From Pseudomonas sp. Z8(2022) (GTDB taxonomy: Bacteria > Pseudomonadota > Gammaproteobacteria > Pseudomonadales > Pseudomonadaceae), in NCBI RefSeq assembly GCF_025837155.1, contig NZ_CP107549.1:3410001-3474000 (forward strand): DNA of 64,000 nucleotides, given 5' to 3'. The notes below the pieces were generated by a model. It did not search any database, was not told the origin of the DNA, and saw only the letters and a list, made by a program, of their open reading frames with translations. Numbering within the stretch: position 1 is the stretch's first letter; the number at the start of each line of letters is the position of its first letter. This document shows positions 27,716 through 37,682 of this stretch, piece by piece. A program made the position numbers and the translations under genes.

Positions 27716-29644
27716 TCAGAGAGTGAGTTGAGCCGGGCTGGCGACCAGCGCCGGTATGTCGAGCAGGAGGGCGACGCTGCCGTCGCCGAGGATGGTGGAG
27801 CCGGCCAGGCCGCGCATGCCGTCCAGCAGACGGCCGAGCGGTTTGATCACCGCCTGGATCTCGCCGACGAAGCGGTCGACGACAATGCCGGCACGCTGTT
27901 CGCCGCACTGAACCACCACCAGGCATTCGCGGGCGCCTTGGCGCCGGCCGACGCCGAAGCGTTCGGCCAGGCGCAGGTAGGGCAGCGGCTGGCCGCGCAG
28001 GTTGACCACCTGGCTGCCGGGCTGCTCGTCGAACTCCAGGCACTCGACCACCAGGTCGAGGGGCAACACGAAGTCGGCATCGCCGACCGCCACCTGGAAG
28101 CCGTCGATGATCGCCAGGGTCAGCGGCAGGTTGATGCGGAAGGTGCAGCCCTGCCCCGGCACGCTGTGGATCTCCACGGTGCCGCGCAGCTGTTCGATGT
28201 TCTGCCGCACCACGTCCATGCCCACGCCACGACCGGACAGGTCGGTGACCTTCTCGGCGGTGGAGAATCCGGGGGCAAAGATCAGGTTGTGGATGTCGCG
28301 CTCGGCCAGCTGGACGTCGGCGGCTACCAAACCACGCTCGACGGCCTTGGCCAGGATGCGCTCGCTGTTCAGGCCACGGCCGTCGTCGCTGATCTCGATC
28401 ACCACGCTGCCGGAGCGGTGGTAGGCGTTCAGCGACAGGGTGCCCTGCTCCGGCTTGCCGGCGGCGCGGCGCTCCTCGATGGATTCGATGCCGTGGTCCA
28501 TGGCGTTGCGCACGATGTGCAGTAGCGGGTCGTTGAGCTTCTCGACCATGGACTTGTCCAGCTCGGTCTCGGCGCCGCTGACTTTCAGCTCGATGCGCTT
28601 GCCCAGCTCGGCGCAGACGTCGCGTACCACCCGCGGGAAGCGCTGGAACACCTCGCCGATCGGCACCATGCGCAGGTTCAGGGCGCGGTCGCGGATCTGC
28701 TCGACCAGTTGCCCGACACCGGCCAGCAGTTCGCTCAGTTCCGGGTCCTGGCGGCCGGCGCAATGGGTGTTGCAGGCAGAGCTGCGGATCACCAGTTCGC
28801 CGACCGAGTTGATCAGCTCGTCCAGCTTGCGCGCATCGACCTTGATGAACACCTGCTCGGCGGCCCGGGCGCGACCGGTGTCCGCCACCTCGGCCAGACG
28901 CTCGGCCGCCTGCTCCTGGGCGGGCGGCGGGTCGAGACACTCGATGTCGATGGCGCAGTCCTGGGCGATGAACTCCAGCGCCTGCTCCAGGCTCTCGCGG
29001 CTGGCATCGCTGCGCAGCTCGAGGACGAAGCCCAGGTAGCAGCTCTCCGGGTCCAGTTCGGCCAGCGGAGGCAGCTGCTCGTCGAGGATCTGCAGCGACA
29101 GCAGCTCGCCCTTGTCGGCCAGGTACTGGACGAAGGCCAGCGGGTCCAGGCCGTAGGCCAGCACCTGGGGCTGCGGACGTAGCTCGATGCGCCAGCGCTG
29201 CGCGGAGCCGGCGCTCGCCTGGCCGGAGGCGGCCTGGGCCGCGGCGGCCGGGGCGCCGTCCAGGTAGGTGTTCAACTGCGCGCACAGTCGGGCACGCTCG
29301 GCCGGGTCCGGGTCATGTTCGTCACGGCCGGCGGCCACTTCGTCGAACAGCCGGCTGAGGTAGTCGCCGCAGCTCAGCAGCAGCGAGATCAGCGCCGCGC
29401 TCATCGCCAGCTCGTCGTTGCGCACGCGCACCAGCAGGTTTTCCATCAGGTGGGTGAAGTCCACCACCAGCTGCAGGTTGAACATGCCCGATGAGCCCTT
29501 GAGGGTGTGGGCGGCGCGGAAGATGGCGTTGATGCGCTCGGCATCGGCGCCGGCGCTCTCCACGGCCAGCAGGCTCTGCTCCATGTCGACCAGCAGCTCG
29601 CGGGCCTCGTCGAGCAGCACGCTACGAACGGATTGCATGTCCAT
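27716..29644 (-). CDS. cheA: Chemotaxis histidine kinase CheA
   Basis: Soluble histidine kinase at the core of the array, 642 residues. The N-terminal HPt domain carries H46 in [10 protein letters not shown] middle region (about 145-240) with [13 protein letters not shown] and an alpha/beta pattern probably serves as the receiver-docking part, though it is unlike the enteric P2. Dimerisation, ATPase ([30 protein letters not shown]) and CheW-like domains follow. It starts at ATG 29644 after GAGGA and lies 9 nt after the STAS gene. Confidence 0.94.
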   Translation of the reverse strand: MDMQSVRSVLLDEARELLVDMEQSLLAVESAGADAERINAIFRAAHTLKGSSGMFNLQLVVDFTHLMENLLVRVRNDELAMSAALISLLLSCGDYLSRLFDEVAAGRDEHDPDPAERARLCAQLNTYLDGAPAAAAQAASGQASAGSAQRWRIELRPQPQVLAYGLDPLAFVQYLADKGELLSLQILDEQLPPLAELDPESCYLGFVLELRSDASRESLEQALEFIAQDCAIDIECLDPPPAQEQAAERLAEVADTGRARAAEQVFIKVDARKLDELINSVGELVIRSSACNTHCAGRQDPELSELLAGVGQLVEQIRDRALNLRMVPIGEVFQRFPRVVRDVCAELGKRIELKVSGAETELDKSMVEKLNDPLLHIVRNAMDHGIESIEERRAAGKPEQGTLSLNAYHRSGSVVIEISDDGRGLNSERILAKAVERGLVAADVQLAERDIHNLIFAPGFSTAEKVTDLSGRGVGMDVVRQNIEQLRGTVEIHSVPGQGCTFRINLPLTLAIIDGFQVAVGDADFVLPLDLVVECLEFDEQPGSQVVNLRGQPLPYLRLAERFGVGRRQGARECLVVVQCGEQRAGIVVDRFVGEIQAVIKPLGRLLDGMRGLAGSTILGDGSVALLLDIPALVASPAQLTL

Positions 29645-29653
29645 TGGGCGTCC

Positions 29654-29926
29654 TCAGTCGAACAGGGTGGTCAGGCGCAGGCGTTCGAGCAGTTGCTCGA
29701 CGGCCGGGCTGGGAGCAATGAAGGGGGCGTCGGGCAGGTGGCGGCGCAGGGCCAGGAGCAGTTGCAGGCCGGCGCAGTCAATCTCGCCGATACCGACCAG
29801 GCACAGGCTGTCCGGCTGCTGGCGCTGGATATCCATCAGCAGCAGCTCCTTGAGTTCGGCGGCGCGCTCGATGGTGAAGCTGCCGCCGAGCCGCAGGCGA
29901 CTCTCGGAACAGGTTTCCATGGTCAC
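29654..29926 (-). CDS. STAS-domain protein in chemosensory operon
   Basis: A 90-residue single STAS domain of the anti-sigma-factor-antagonist type. The signature loop reads EIDCAGLQLL, with C51 at the place where phosphorylatable family members have serine or threonine. It probably starts at GTG 29926, overlapping the cheY stop as GTGA; ATG 29920 is the alternative. STAS proteins occur in several alternative chemosensory clusters, but no partner kinase of the RsbW type is encoded nearby. Role unknown. Confidence 0.88.
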   Translation of the reverse strand: MTMETCSESRLRLGGSFTIERAAELKELLLMDIQRQQPDSLCLVGIGEIDCAGLQLLLALRRHLPDAPFIAPSPAVEQLLERLRLTTLFD

Positions 29927-30288
29927 ATCACCAGCTTGGAGACAGCGTCGAGCAACATCGGCGGCTGGAACGGCTTGACGATCCAGGCACGTACGCCGGC
30001 GGCCTTGCCCTGGGCCTTCTTGTCGTCGCTGCCTTCGGTGGTCAGCATGACGACCGGTGTGAACTTGTAGGCCGGCTGTTTCTTCGCTTCCAGAACGAAG
30101 CTGATGCCATCCATGTTCGGCATGTTCACGTCAGAAATAATCAGGTTGTACTTGCGTCCGTCCAGCTTGCTCAGCGCATCCTTGCCGTCCTGTGCCTCAA
30201 CAACGGTGTAACCGGCGCCGCGCAGGGTCAGGCCGACCATCTGTCGCATGCTCGCGGAGTCGTCGATCACCAGAATCGTCTTGCTCAT
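29923..30288 (-). CDS. cheY: Chemotaxis-type response regulator CheY
   Basis: Stand-alone receiver of 121 residues. The acidic pocket is D9/D10, the acceptor D53 in ISDVNMP, the switch threonine in MLTTEGS and lysine in VKPF. No output domain. It is encoded between the receptor-like protein (11-nt gap) and the STAS protein (4-nt overlap). Its target could be a flagellar motor, a pilus motor or another phosphorelay member; the sequence does not decide. Confidence 0.93.
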   Translation of the reverse strand: MSKTILVIDDSASMRQMVGLTLRGAGYTVVEAQDGKDALSKLDGRKYNLIISDVNMPNMDGISFVLEAKKQPAYKFTPVVMLTTEGSDDKKAQGKAAGVRAWIVKPFQPPMLLDAVSKLVM

Positions 30289-30299
30289 GTCGTCTCAAC

Positions 30300-31409
30300 T
30301 CAGAAGAAAGTGATGGAATTGGAGGAACTGACCGGTGCCGCACTGCGGCCCCCGTGCAGCTCGTGTTGTTCCAGGGTGGTGTAGGTGCTGCTGAGGCGCG
30401 CCAGCCAGTCGCTCACCGCCGGCAGCTCGCCGGTTTCGGCCTGCTCAGCTACAGCCTGGGTCAGGTGCTGCATGTCGTCGCCGACATGGCCCATGATCTG
30501 GTCGACCCGATCCTGGAACTGCAGGTGCATGACCAGCTGATTGATCTCGGCCTCGACCAGCAGACGCTCCTCCTGCAGCTCGAAAAGAGAGCCCTGCAGC
30601 ATCGAGGCGGTCTGGTTGAAATCGCCGATGATCTGTTCCACACGCTGCTGGGATTCGGTCACCACCACCTGCTCGCGCTCGGCGAAGGAAGCCGACAGTT
30701 CCTGGGCCTTGTTGATTACCTCGGTGACGGTGTCGACGGTCTGGCGGATCAGCTTGCCGGTTTCGCCCGACTCGCTGGACAACTTGCGCACCTCGTCGGC
30801 GACCACCGAGAAGCCACGCCCGGCCTCCCCGGCACGGGCAGCCTCGATGGCGGCATTGAGCGCCAGCAGGTTGGTCTGGTCGGCGATCTTGCCGACCTGT
30901 CCGGCCATGCGGCTCAGATCGTTGGTGTAGCTGGCGATGCGGTCTATCTCGGCCAGCAGCAGAGCACGGTACTCCTGAGTCTGCAGCAGCGCAGCGGTGA
31001 TCTGCTGCAAGCCGCTTTCAGCCTGCTGGATGGTCTCGATGGCGCGACCGCTCTGAGCCTGACTGTCCTGCGGTGAATGACTGACCAGACGCTGGCTGAG
31101 AGCGGCGAAACCGCCGGCCAGACCATTGATGGCCTCACCGATCTGCCCACGGGCCAACAGCAGATGCTGCCCCCACAGCGGCAGCACGCCGCCGACCAGC
31201 TGGCGCAACGACTCATCGACGCGCGGCCGGGATTCTACAGACTGAAGGTTGCTCGCCTGCTCGCGGCTCGGCGGCTGGCGACAGAGCAGCAGGGTGGCAA
31301 CCAGCCCCAGCGCGCCCCACCCCAGACCGAGCCAGGTGGATTCGGCCAGGATGGCGCAGATGACCAGGTTAGCCAGGGCCAGTGCCCGTGCCGCATTCGC
31401 GTGTCGCAT
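30300..31409 (-). CDS. Receptor-like signalling protein without periplasmic sensor
   Basis: A 369-residue protein with two closely spaced membrane segments (about 8-24 and 27-42) and no periplasmic domain, then an MCP-type signalling coiled coil with the hairpin tip [19 protein letters not shown]. The C-terminal part contains [18 protein letters not shown], a segment found in receptor-like proteins of alternative chemosensory clusters and loosely recalling the CheZ helix. Start 31409 is preferred over an in-frame ATG at 31445 because GGAG lies 5 nt before it. First gene of the ten-gene operon. Confidence 0.85.
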   Translation of the reverse strand: MRHANAARALALANLVICAILAESTWLGLGWGALGLVATLLLCRQPPSREQASNLQSVESRPRVDESLRQLVGGVLPLWGQHLLLARGQIGEAINGLAGGFAALSQRLVSHSPQDSQAQSGRAIETIQQAESGLQQITAALLQTQEYRALLLAEIDRIASYTNDLSRMAGQVGKIADQTNLLALNAAIEAARAGEAGRGFSVVADEVRKLSSESGETGKLIRQTVDTVTEVINKAQELSASFAEREQVVVTESQQRVEQIIGDFNQTASMLQGSLFELQEERLLVEAEINQLVMHLQFQDRVDQIMGHVGDDMQHLTQAVAEQAETGELPAVSDWLARLSSTYTTLEQHELHGGRSAAPVSSSNSITFF

Positions 31410-31508
31410 GCCCGCTCCGTTCCAGCGTCCGTTTAGGAGCGCCATTGTCGGCAGGCAATAGCTTTATGCCATGAGTGGAACTACTCAGGTCATGCGGGGG
31501 GAGTTACT

Positions 31509-32114
31509 TCACAGCAGCAGGCGCACCAGCTCCACCACCGAGCTGGCATGCAGCTTCTCCATCAGCCGCGCGCGATGGTTCTCCACGGTGCGCACGCTCA
31601 AACCGGCGCGTTCAGCGATCTCGCGGCTGGATTGGCCTTCCACCACCCCCTGGGCGATGCGCCGCTCCTGCGGAGTGAGCAACGCCAGACGTGCCTCGCG
31701 GAACTCACGCTGCAGCCGCTGCTGGTGAAGTTCAACGCTGAGCGCCAGAGCCGCGTTGACCCGGTCCAGCAGCCGCTGGCCGTGCACCGGCTTCTCGATG
31801 TAATCGAAGGCGCCGCGGCGCATGGCCTCGACCGCGGTGGCCACGTCGGCATGGCCGGTGATGAACAGGATCGGCGTCTCCACGCCGCGCTCGAGCAGTT
31901 CTGCCTGCAGCTGCAGACCGCCCATCAGCGGCATGCGCAAGTCGCTGAGGATGCACTCGTGGGCGCCGGGGCGGTAGCTGTCGAGGAAGGCCGGCGAGGA
32001 AGTGAAGCGGTATACCGCCAGGCCGATGGAGCCGAGCAACTCGGCATGCACCTGGAGGATGAGGGGATCGTCGTCGATAAGATAAACGGTGCCAGACTGA
32101 GTGGTACTGTTCAT
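31509..32114 (-). CDS. FixJ/NarL-type response regulator
   Basis: A 201-residue DNA-binding regulator: receiver (about 9-120) with D14-D16 and acceptor D58 in LSDLRMP, switch in FITGHAD and EKPV; then a LuxR-type helix-turn-helix (about 138-198) with LTPQERRIAQGVVEG and AERAGLSVRTVENHRARLMEKL. No kinase gene is adjacent; the hybrid kinase at the far end of the chemosensory operon is a candidate partner. It is 99 nt upstream of that operon and on the same strand. Confidence 0.9.
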   Translation of the reverse strand: MNSTTQSGTVYLIDDDPLILQVHAELLGSIGLAVYRFTSSPAFLDSYRPGAHECILSDLRMPLMGGLQLQAELLERGVETPILFITGHADVATAVEAMRRGAFDYIEKPVHGQRLLDRVNAALALSVELHQQRLQREFREARLALLTPQERRIAQGVVEGQSSREIAERAGLSVRTVENHRARLMEKLHASSVVELVRLLL

Positions 32115-32249
32115 ACAGGCGACCTGTTCGGCGCACTAAGGAGGGGGCGCATTGTAGCCGCTGAAGGACGAGCAGATGCAACATGGGCATCGTCTCCCAC
32201 GAAAAGCCCCGCCATCTCGCGATAACGGGCCCTGCCCCACGGCCTGCGC

Positions 32250-33365
<1,116 letters not shown>

Positions 33366-33388
33366 CTATGACTGCCCGCTGCATCTCT

Positions 33389-33416
33389 GAACTTTCACCG
33401 CGCCAGCGAAGTCGGT
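33389..33416 (+). promoter_or_regulatory. Candidate AlgU/RpoE-type promoter before cysZ
   Basis: A perfect GAACTT at 33389-33394 is followed by 16 bases and then GTCGG (33411-33415), the spacing of GAACTT-N16-gTCtgA promoters read by the extracytoplasmic sigma factor AlgU. The start codon of cysZ is 35 nt downstream. The -10 matches only partly. Confidence 0.45.
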
Positions 33417-33450
33417 ATGGTCGCGCGCATCAACCACTCAGGAGATCGCC

Positions 33451-34215
33451 ATGCCCGCCGCTCCCGTTCTCTCCGGCCCGCAATATCTGCGCGAAGGCCT
33501 GAGGCTGGTCCTCAGCCCCGGCCTGCGCCTGTTCGTTCTGCTGCCGCTGGCGGTCAATCTGATCCTGTTCATCACCCTGATCGGCTTCGCCGTGCAGCAG
33601 TTCAGTAGCTGGGTCGACACCTTCATGCCCACCCTACCGGGCTGGCTGAGTTTTCTGCAGTACATCCTCTGGCCACTGTTCGTGGTGCTGGTGCTGCTGA
33701 TGGTGTTCTTCACCTTTACCCTGCTGGCCAACATCATCGCCGCCCCGTTCAACGGCTTTCTTGCGGAGAAGGTCGAGGTGGTGGCGCGCGGCGAGGACCA
33801 CTTCCCGCCATTCAGCTGGGGGGAACTGGCGGCCATGGTGCCGCGCACCATGGGCCGCGAGATGCGCAAGCTGGCCTACTTCCTGCCCCGCGCCATCGGC
33901 CTGCTGATCCTCAGCTTCATCCCTGTGGTGAACCTGGTCGCCGCGCCGCTGTGGCTGCTGTTCGGCGTGTGGATGATGGCCGTGCAGTACATCGACTACC
34001 CGGCCGACAACAACAAGATGAGCTGGCAGGACATGCTCGCCTGGCTGCGCGAAAAGCGCTGGCAGAGCCTGAGTTTCGGCGGCATCACCTACGCCGCGCT
34101 GCTGGTGCCCGGTCTGAACATCCTGATGATGCCGGCCGCAGTGGCCGGCGCCACGCTGTTCTGGGTGCGCGAGCGTGGCGAGCTGGCGTTAAGTACGCGC
34201 AAGGACGTCGCGTAA
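33451..34215 (+). CDS. cysZ: CysZ-like sulfate transport protein (EI24 family)
   Basis: Inner-membrane protein of 254 residues of the CysZ/EtoposideInduced 2.4 family, thought to bring sulfate into the cell for cysteine synthesis. Membrane segments are near 25-48, 65-95, 145-175 and 205-235; the family motif [16 protein letters not shown] is at about 92-107. An AGGAG site precedes the ATG. The 3' end overlaps the convergent hydroxylase gene by 27 nt. Confidence 0.93.
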   Translation: MPAAPVLSGPQYLREGLRLVLSPGLRLFVLLPLAVNLILFITLIGFAVQQFSSWVDTFMPTLPGWLSFLQYILWPLFVVLVLLMVFFTFTLLANIIAAPFNGFLAEKVEVVARGEDHFPPFSWGELAAMVPRTMGREMRKLAYFLPRAIGLLILSFIPVVNLVAAPLWLLFGVWMMAVQYIDYPADNNKMSWQDMLAWLREKRWQSLSFGGITYAALLVPGLNILMMPAAVAGATLFWVRERGELALSTRKDVA

Positions 34216-35298
34216 GGCCTGCATGGAGGCCAACGACTCACGTTCGACGCGCCGCCTCAACAACAGGTAATTGGCCAGGCGCATCAGGCCGTTATCGAAG
34301 CCATACTCGAGGGTGCGCACAAACTCGCAGCCATTCTTGAGCCCTACGCACTCGTAAGTCAGCAGCAGCTGCAGGCCATTGTCGCCGCGCGCGCTGGCCT
34401 GCCAGCGCCGGGCTGGCTGATAGTCCAGCACGTCCCAGCGCAGATGCCCGGGACGACCGCCGGCATGAATGTCCTCCTCGAAGCCCTCACCGGCTAACAG
34501 CGCACCCTCGCGCCCATAGATGCGCAGCGACGACGGATGCCATTCGGGCCAGTGACAGGGTGCAGCGGCATATTCCAGAACCTGCTCGGCCGGCAGATCG
34601 ATGCGGATGCGGTGCTGCTGACGATTCTGCTGATGAGTCGGCTCAGGCTCCCAGTGCAGCGTCCCGTACAACCAGTCCATGAGCGGATGAACGATGCCGA
34701 AGTTGCGCGAGTGCATCAGTTCACGACGATGATGCAGTGCATGCAGACGGCGCATCTGGCGAATCCACGGCAAGCGCGAAACAGGATGTTCGGCCGGCAG
34801 ATGCTCACAGGCATGCACCACTTCGTAAGTCATGTAACCCAGCAGCATGCTGCCGGCGAACAGCCCGGCGAGGTTGCCGTCGAGCTGAGACAGCAGCCAC
34901 CAGGCGGCGAAGGTAGGCAGGCTGAACAGCACGATGAGCCAGGCCGGGAACAGGATCACCCGCCAGTCACGCGGCGTTTCGTAGGGCATCAGCGTCTCGA
35001 CGAAGAAGCTGTGGTGATCGCCGGTATGGCGTTTGTAGAAGAGTTTGCCGAAGCGCGTCTTGTTGTGCCCGAGGCGCTTGTGCACCTGATACTCGCCCCA
35101 GCTGAAGAACACCAGCGTGGCCGGCACCAGCAGCCATTGCCAGGGAGCCACGGACTCCAGCGTGCTCCACAGCCAGACGATGCAGAGCAGGCCGTAGGTC
35201 TGCACGAATACAGCGTGCAGCCAGGGGTTGTACAGCGGGTGGATACCAGCCCGGTAATCGCTACGAAAAGCCTGGGCATTGTCATTGTTGTAGGCCAT
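34189..35298 (-). CDS. Membrane fatty-acid hydroxylase/sterol-desaturase fused to an SRPBCC (START-like) domain
   Basis: A 369-residue two-domain protein. The N-terminal half is a di-iron membrane hydroxylase with four hydrophobic segments and histidine boxes HKRLGH (73-78), HTGDHH (91-96), HACEH (162-166) and HALHH (186-190). The C-terminal part (about 229-369) has the alpha/beta pattern of polyketide-cyclase/START-like lipid-binding domains, beginning [15 protein letters not shown]. Substrate unknown, probably a lipid. Divergent from the LysR gene, which likely controls it; overlaps cysZ by 27 nt at its 3' end. Confidence 0.85.
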   Translation of the reverse strand: MAYNNDNAQAFRSDYRAGIHPLYNPWLHAVFVQTYGLLCIVWLWSTLESVAPWQWLLVPATLVFFSWGEYQVHKRLGHNKTRFGKLFYKRHTGDHHSFFVETLMPYETPRDWRVILFPAWLIVLFSLPTFAAWWLLSQLDGNLAGLFAGSMLLGYMTYEVVHACEHLPAEHPVSRLPWIRQMRRLHALHHRRELMHSRNFGIVHPLMDWLYGTLHWEPEPTHQQNRQQHRIRIDLPAEQVLEYAAAPCHWPEWHPSSLRIYGREGALLAGEGFEEDIHAGGRPGHLRWDVLDYQPARRWQASARGDNGLQLLLTYECVGLKNGCEFVRTLEYGFDNGLMRLANYLLLRRRVERESLASMQALRDVLART

Positions 35299-35346
35299 GG
35301 CGTTCTCCTGTGGATTGACAGCAGTCTAGGCCCGGCCTAAATCATT

Positions 35347-35379
35347 TGAATAATGGATATTTGAAAAGAGCATTATTCA
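35347..35379 (+). promoter_or_regulatory. Inverted repeat, candidate LysR operator
   Basis: TGAATAATG at 35347-35355 is repeated inverted as CATTATTCA at 35371-35379 with a 15-nt AT-rich spacer. It lies between the divergent hydroxylase and LysR genes and its right arm includes the first base of the LysR start codon, a position suited to autoregulation. The perfect 9-bp arms are seen; the role is inferred. Confidence 0.65.
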
Positions 35380-36287
35380 TGATCTCGAATTTACGCCAGC
35401 TCGATCTCAATCTTCTGCTGGTCTTCGATGCCCTGATGCAGGAGGGCAATCTGACCCGCGCCGCTGAGCGCCTGCACCTGAGCCAGTCGACGGTGAGCAA
35501 CGCCCTCGCCCGCCTGCGTCAACAGCTGGGCGAAGAATTGTTCCTGCGACACGCGCGGGGCATGTCTCCGACCGCACGCGCCACGGCGCTCTACCCACCC
35601 GTGCGCCAGGCGCTGCAGCTGCTGCAGTCTGGCCTGAGCCCGGCGGAGCCTTTCAATGTGCAGGCGCCGCACACATTCAACCTGTCACTCAATGACTACG
35701 CTCAGGCCGCATTGCTGCCGATACTGCAGGCGCATCTGGCGCAGGTCGCGCCGCTGGTCGAGGTCGTGGCACACGGCGACGATGCCGACAATCTGCTCAC
35801 ACGTCTGGAAAACGGCGCTCTGGACGCGGCCATCGACTACCTGCACTTCGATTCGCCCGACCTGCACTATTCCCCATTGCGCGAAGAGGCGCTGGTCGTA
35901 ATCGGGCGCAAGGATCATCCCGCCTTCACCGGAGGACTGCAGCTCAGGGATTACCAGCAGGCGCGCCATGTGATCGTGACGCCACGCGCGGGACGGGGTT
36001 CGCCGCTGGAAATCGTGCTCGGCTCGGCCAAGGTCAGACGCCAGGCAGCGCTGCACCTGCCCAACTACCTGCCGATTCCCGCCATCGTCGCCCGAACCGA
36101 ACTGCTCGGCACCGTACCGGCACGTCTGGCGAAAACCTTCGCAGCACTGTTCGAACTGCAGGTGGCAGCGCTGCCCTTCGACATGCCTGCGGTGCAGATC
36201 AGCTTGATCTGGCATCGCCAGCAACAGCACGACCCGGCGCATATCTGGCTGCGCGAACAGCTTCACGCCCTGCTCGCAGACCTGTAA
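35379..36287 (+). CDS. LysR-family transcriptional regulator
   Basis: A 302-residue regulator: winged helix-turn-helix (about 5-63) with NLTRAAERLHLSQSTVSNALARLRQ, then a two-lobed effector-binding domain (about 90-300). It is of the NodD/NahR-like type with LDLNLLLVFDALM at the start. ATG 35379 is used; an in-frame TTG at 35346 lies before the operator. Probable target is the divergent hydroxylase; the inducer is unknown. Confidence 0.92.
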   Translation: MISNLRQLDLNLLLVFDALMQEGNLTRAAERLHLSQSTVSNALARLRQQLGEELFLRHARGMSPTARATALYPPVRQALQLLQSGLSPAEPFNVQAPHTFNLSLNDYAQAALLPILQAHLAQVAPLVEVVAHGDDADNLLTRLENGALDAAIDYLHFDSPDLHYSPLREEALVVIGRKDHPAFTGGLQLRDYQQARHVIVTPRAGRGSPLEIVLGSAKVRRQAALHLPNYLPIPAIVARTELLGTVPARLAKTFAALFELQVAALPFDMPAVQISLIWHRQQQHDPAHIWLREQLHALLADL

Positions 36288-36480
36288 ACGCCGCCAGAAT
36301 GCCACCCTCACTGCATGGCCCGGACTGGCACCGCGTGCATGAACGCTGCGTCTATGCGCGTCGCGCTGATCGGCCAACAGCGATGCAACATCAGGCAGCC
36401 CATCTGCCTGAGCAGCGAGCCTTCCGGCAGGGCGAGTGACATCCGCCTTGCCAGTACATCCAGGCAAAACATGCAGACAT
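36288..36480. other. Intergenic sequence without a recognised gene
   Basis: Between the LysR gene and the tandem terminators of the flavin oxidoreductase. I see no ribosome site with a convincing open frame, no repeat and no RNA-like structure. Confidence 0.5.
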
Positions 36481-36533
36481 AAAAAAGCCCCGATGTGCCG
36501 GGGCTAAAAACGGGGCGTCGGTTCGCGACGCCC
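36481..36533 (-). terminator. Tandem intrinsic terminators of the flavin oxidoreductase gene
   Basis: Read on the minus strand, a first hairpin (36533-36513: GGGCGTCG, loop, CGACGCCC) is followed by GTTTTT, then a second (36505-36486: AGCCCCG, loop, CGGGGCT) is followed by six T. Both lie 14-66 nt beyond the stop codon. Confidence 0.85.
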
Positions 36534-36546
36534 TTCAATCACTGGC

Positions 36547-37659
36547 TCAGACCAGCGAAGTCAGCGCCTCGCGGCTGAACGGCAGGATGTCCTGCTCACG
36601 CCCTTCACGCACCTTCAGCGCCCAGTCCGGGTCGACCAGCAGGGCACGCCCCACTGCCACCAGGTCGAACTCCTCCTTGTTCAGGCGTTCGAGCAGGTTC
36701 TCGATGCTGGCCGGCTCGGCCACCTTGTCGGTCTTGACCATGAACTGCAGGAACTCGCCATCCAGCCCGACGCTGCCGACAGTGATGGTCGGCTTGCCAG
36801 TCAGCTTGCGCGTCCAGCCGGCCAGATTGAGGTCGCTGCCTTCGAATTCCGGCTCCCAGAAACGACGGGTCGAGCAATGGAAGATGTCCACGCCGGCCTC
36901 GGACAAAGGCTTGAGGAAGGCCTCCAGCTGCTCCGGAGTCTGTACCAGGCGTGCGCTGTAGTCCTGCTGTTTCCACTGCGAGAAGCGCAGGATGATCGGG
37001 AAGTCCGGACCAACCGCAGCGCGCACGGCCTGAATCAGCTCGATGGCGAAACGCGAACGCGCCGCCAGGTCACCGCCGTACTGGTCGGTACGCTGGTTGC
37101 TGCCCTCCCAGAAGAACTGGTCGATCAGGTAGCCGTGGGCACCATGGATCTCCACGCCATCCATGCCGATGGCCTTGGCGTCGCGCACAGCCTGGGCGAA
37201 GGCGGCGATCACCTCATCGATGTCGGCCTGGGTCATGCCGTGCACGACCACTTCGCCATCCTTGAGCTTCTCCATCGGGCCATAGCCCGGAACACTGGCG
37301 TCCGGCTCGGTGCCAAGGCGACGCACGTTGCCCACGTGCCAGAGCTGCGGCACGATCTTGCCACCTTCGGCATGCACGGCGTCGACCACCTGCTTCCAGC
37401 CGGCCAGGGCATCATCGCCATAAAAGCGCGGCACGTTCGGGTAGCCATTGGCGGCCTTGTGGCCGACGGTGGTGCCCTCGGTGATGATCAGGCCCACGCC
37501 GGCAGCAGCGCGACGGCGGTAGTACTCGACGACCTTGGCGTTGGGCACGCCACCGGGCGAGAAGGAACGGGTCATCGGTGCCATGACCACACGGGTCGGC
37601 AGCTCCAGGTTACCGAGGCGGAACGGGGCGAACAGGGCTTGAACGGGAGCGCTCATCAT
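36547..37659 (-). CDS. Old Yellow Enzyme-type NADH:flavin oxidoreductase
   Basis: FMN-dependent ene-reductase of about 370 residues, a TIM barrel resembling NemA and other reductases of electrophilic alkenes and nitro compounds. The N-terminus LFAPFRLGNLELPTRVVMAPMTR, substrate-pocket motif EIHGAHGYLIDQFFW and FMN phosphate motif near the C-terminus (FDLVAVGRALLVDPDW) are present. The paired pocket residues read as two histidines (H-x-x-H). It is 23 nt after the TetR gene in one operon, as in NemR-nemA type detoxification units. Start could be either of two adjacent ATG codons. Confidence 0.92.
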   Translation of the reverse strand: MMSAPVQALFAPFRLGNLELPTRVVMAPMTRSFSPGGVPNAKVVEYYRRRAAAGVGLIITEGTTVGHKAANGYPNVPRFYGDDALAGWKQVVDAVHAEGGKIVPQLWHVGNVRRLGTEPDASVPGYGPMEKLKDGEVVVHGMTQADIDEVIAAFAQAVRDAKAIGMDGVEIHGAHGYLIDQFFWEGSNQRTDQYGGDLAARSRFAIELIQAVRAAVGPDFPIILRFSQWKQQDYSARLVQTPEQLEAFLKPLSEAGVDIFHCSTRRFWEPEFEGSDLNLAGWTRKLTGKPTITVGSVGLDGEFLQFMVKTDKVAEPASIENLLERLNKEEFDLVAVGRALLVDPDWALKVREGREQDILPFSREALTSLV

Positions 37660-37682
37660 CTTTCCTCTGGGTTGAACGGTAA

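Noticed and set aside
31445..31466. FliA-like promoter TAAA...GCCGACAA before the chemosensory operon
   Set aside because: The spacing is 10 nt, not about 15 from TAAA to GCCGATAA, so it does not fit a sigma-28 promoter.
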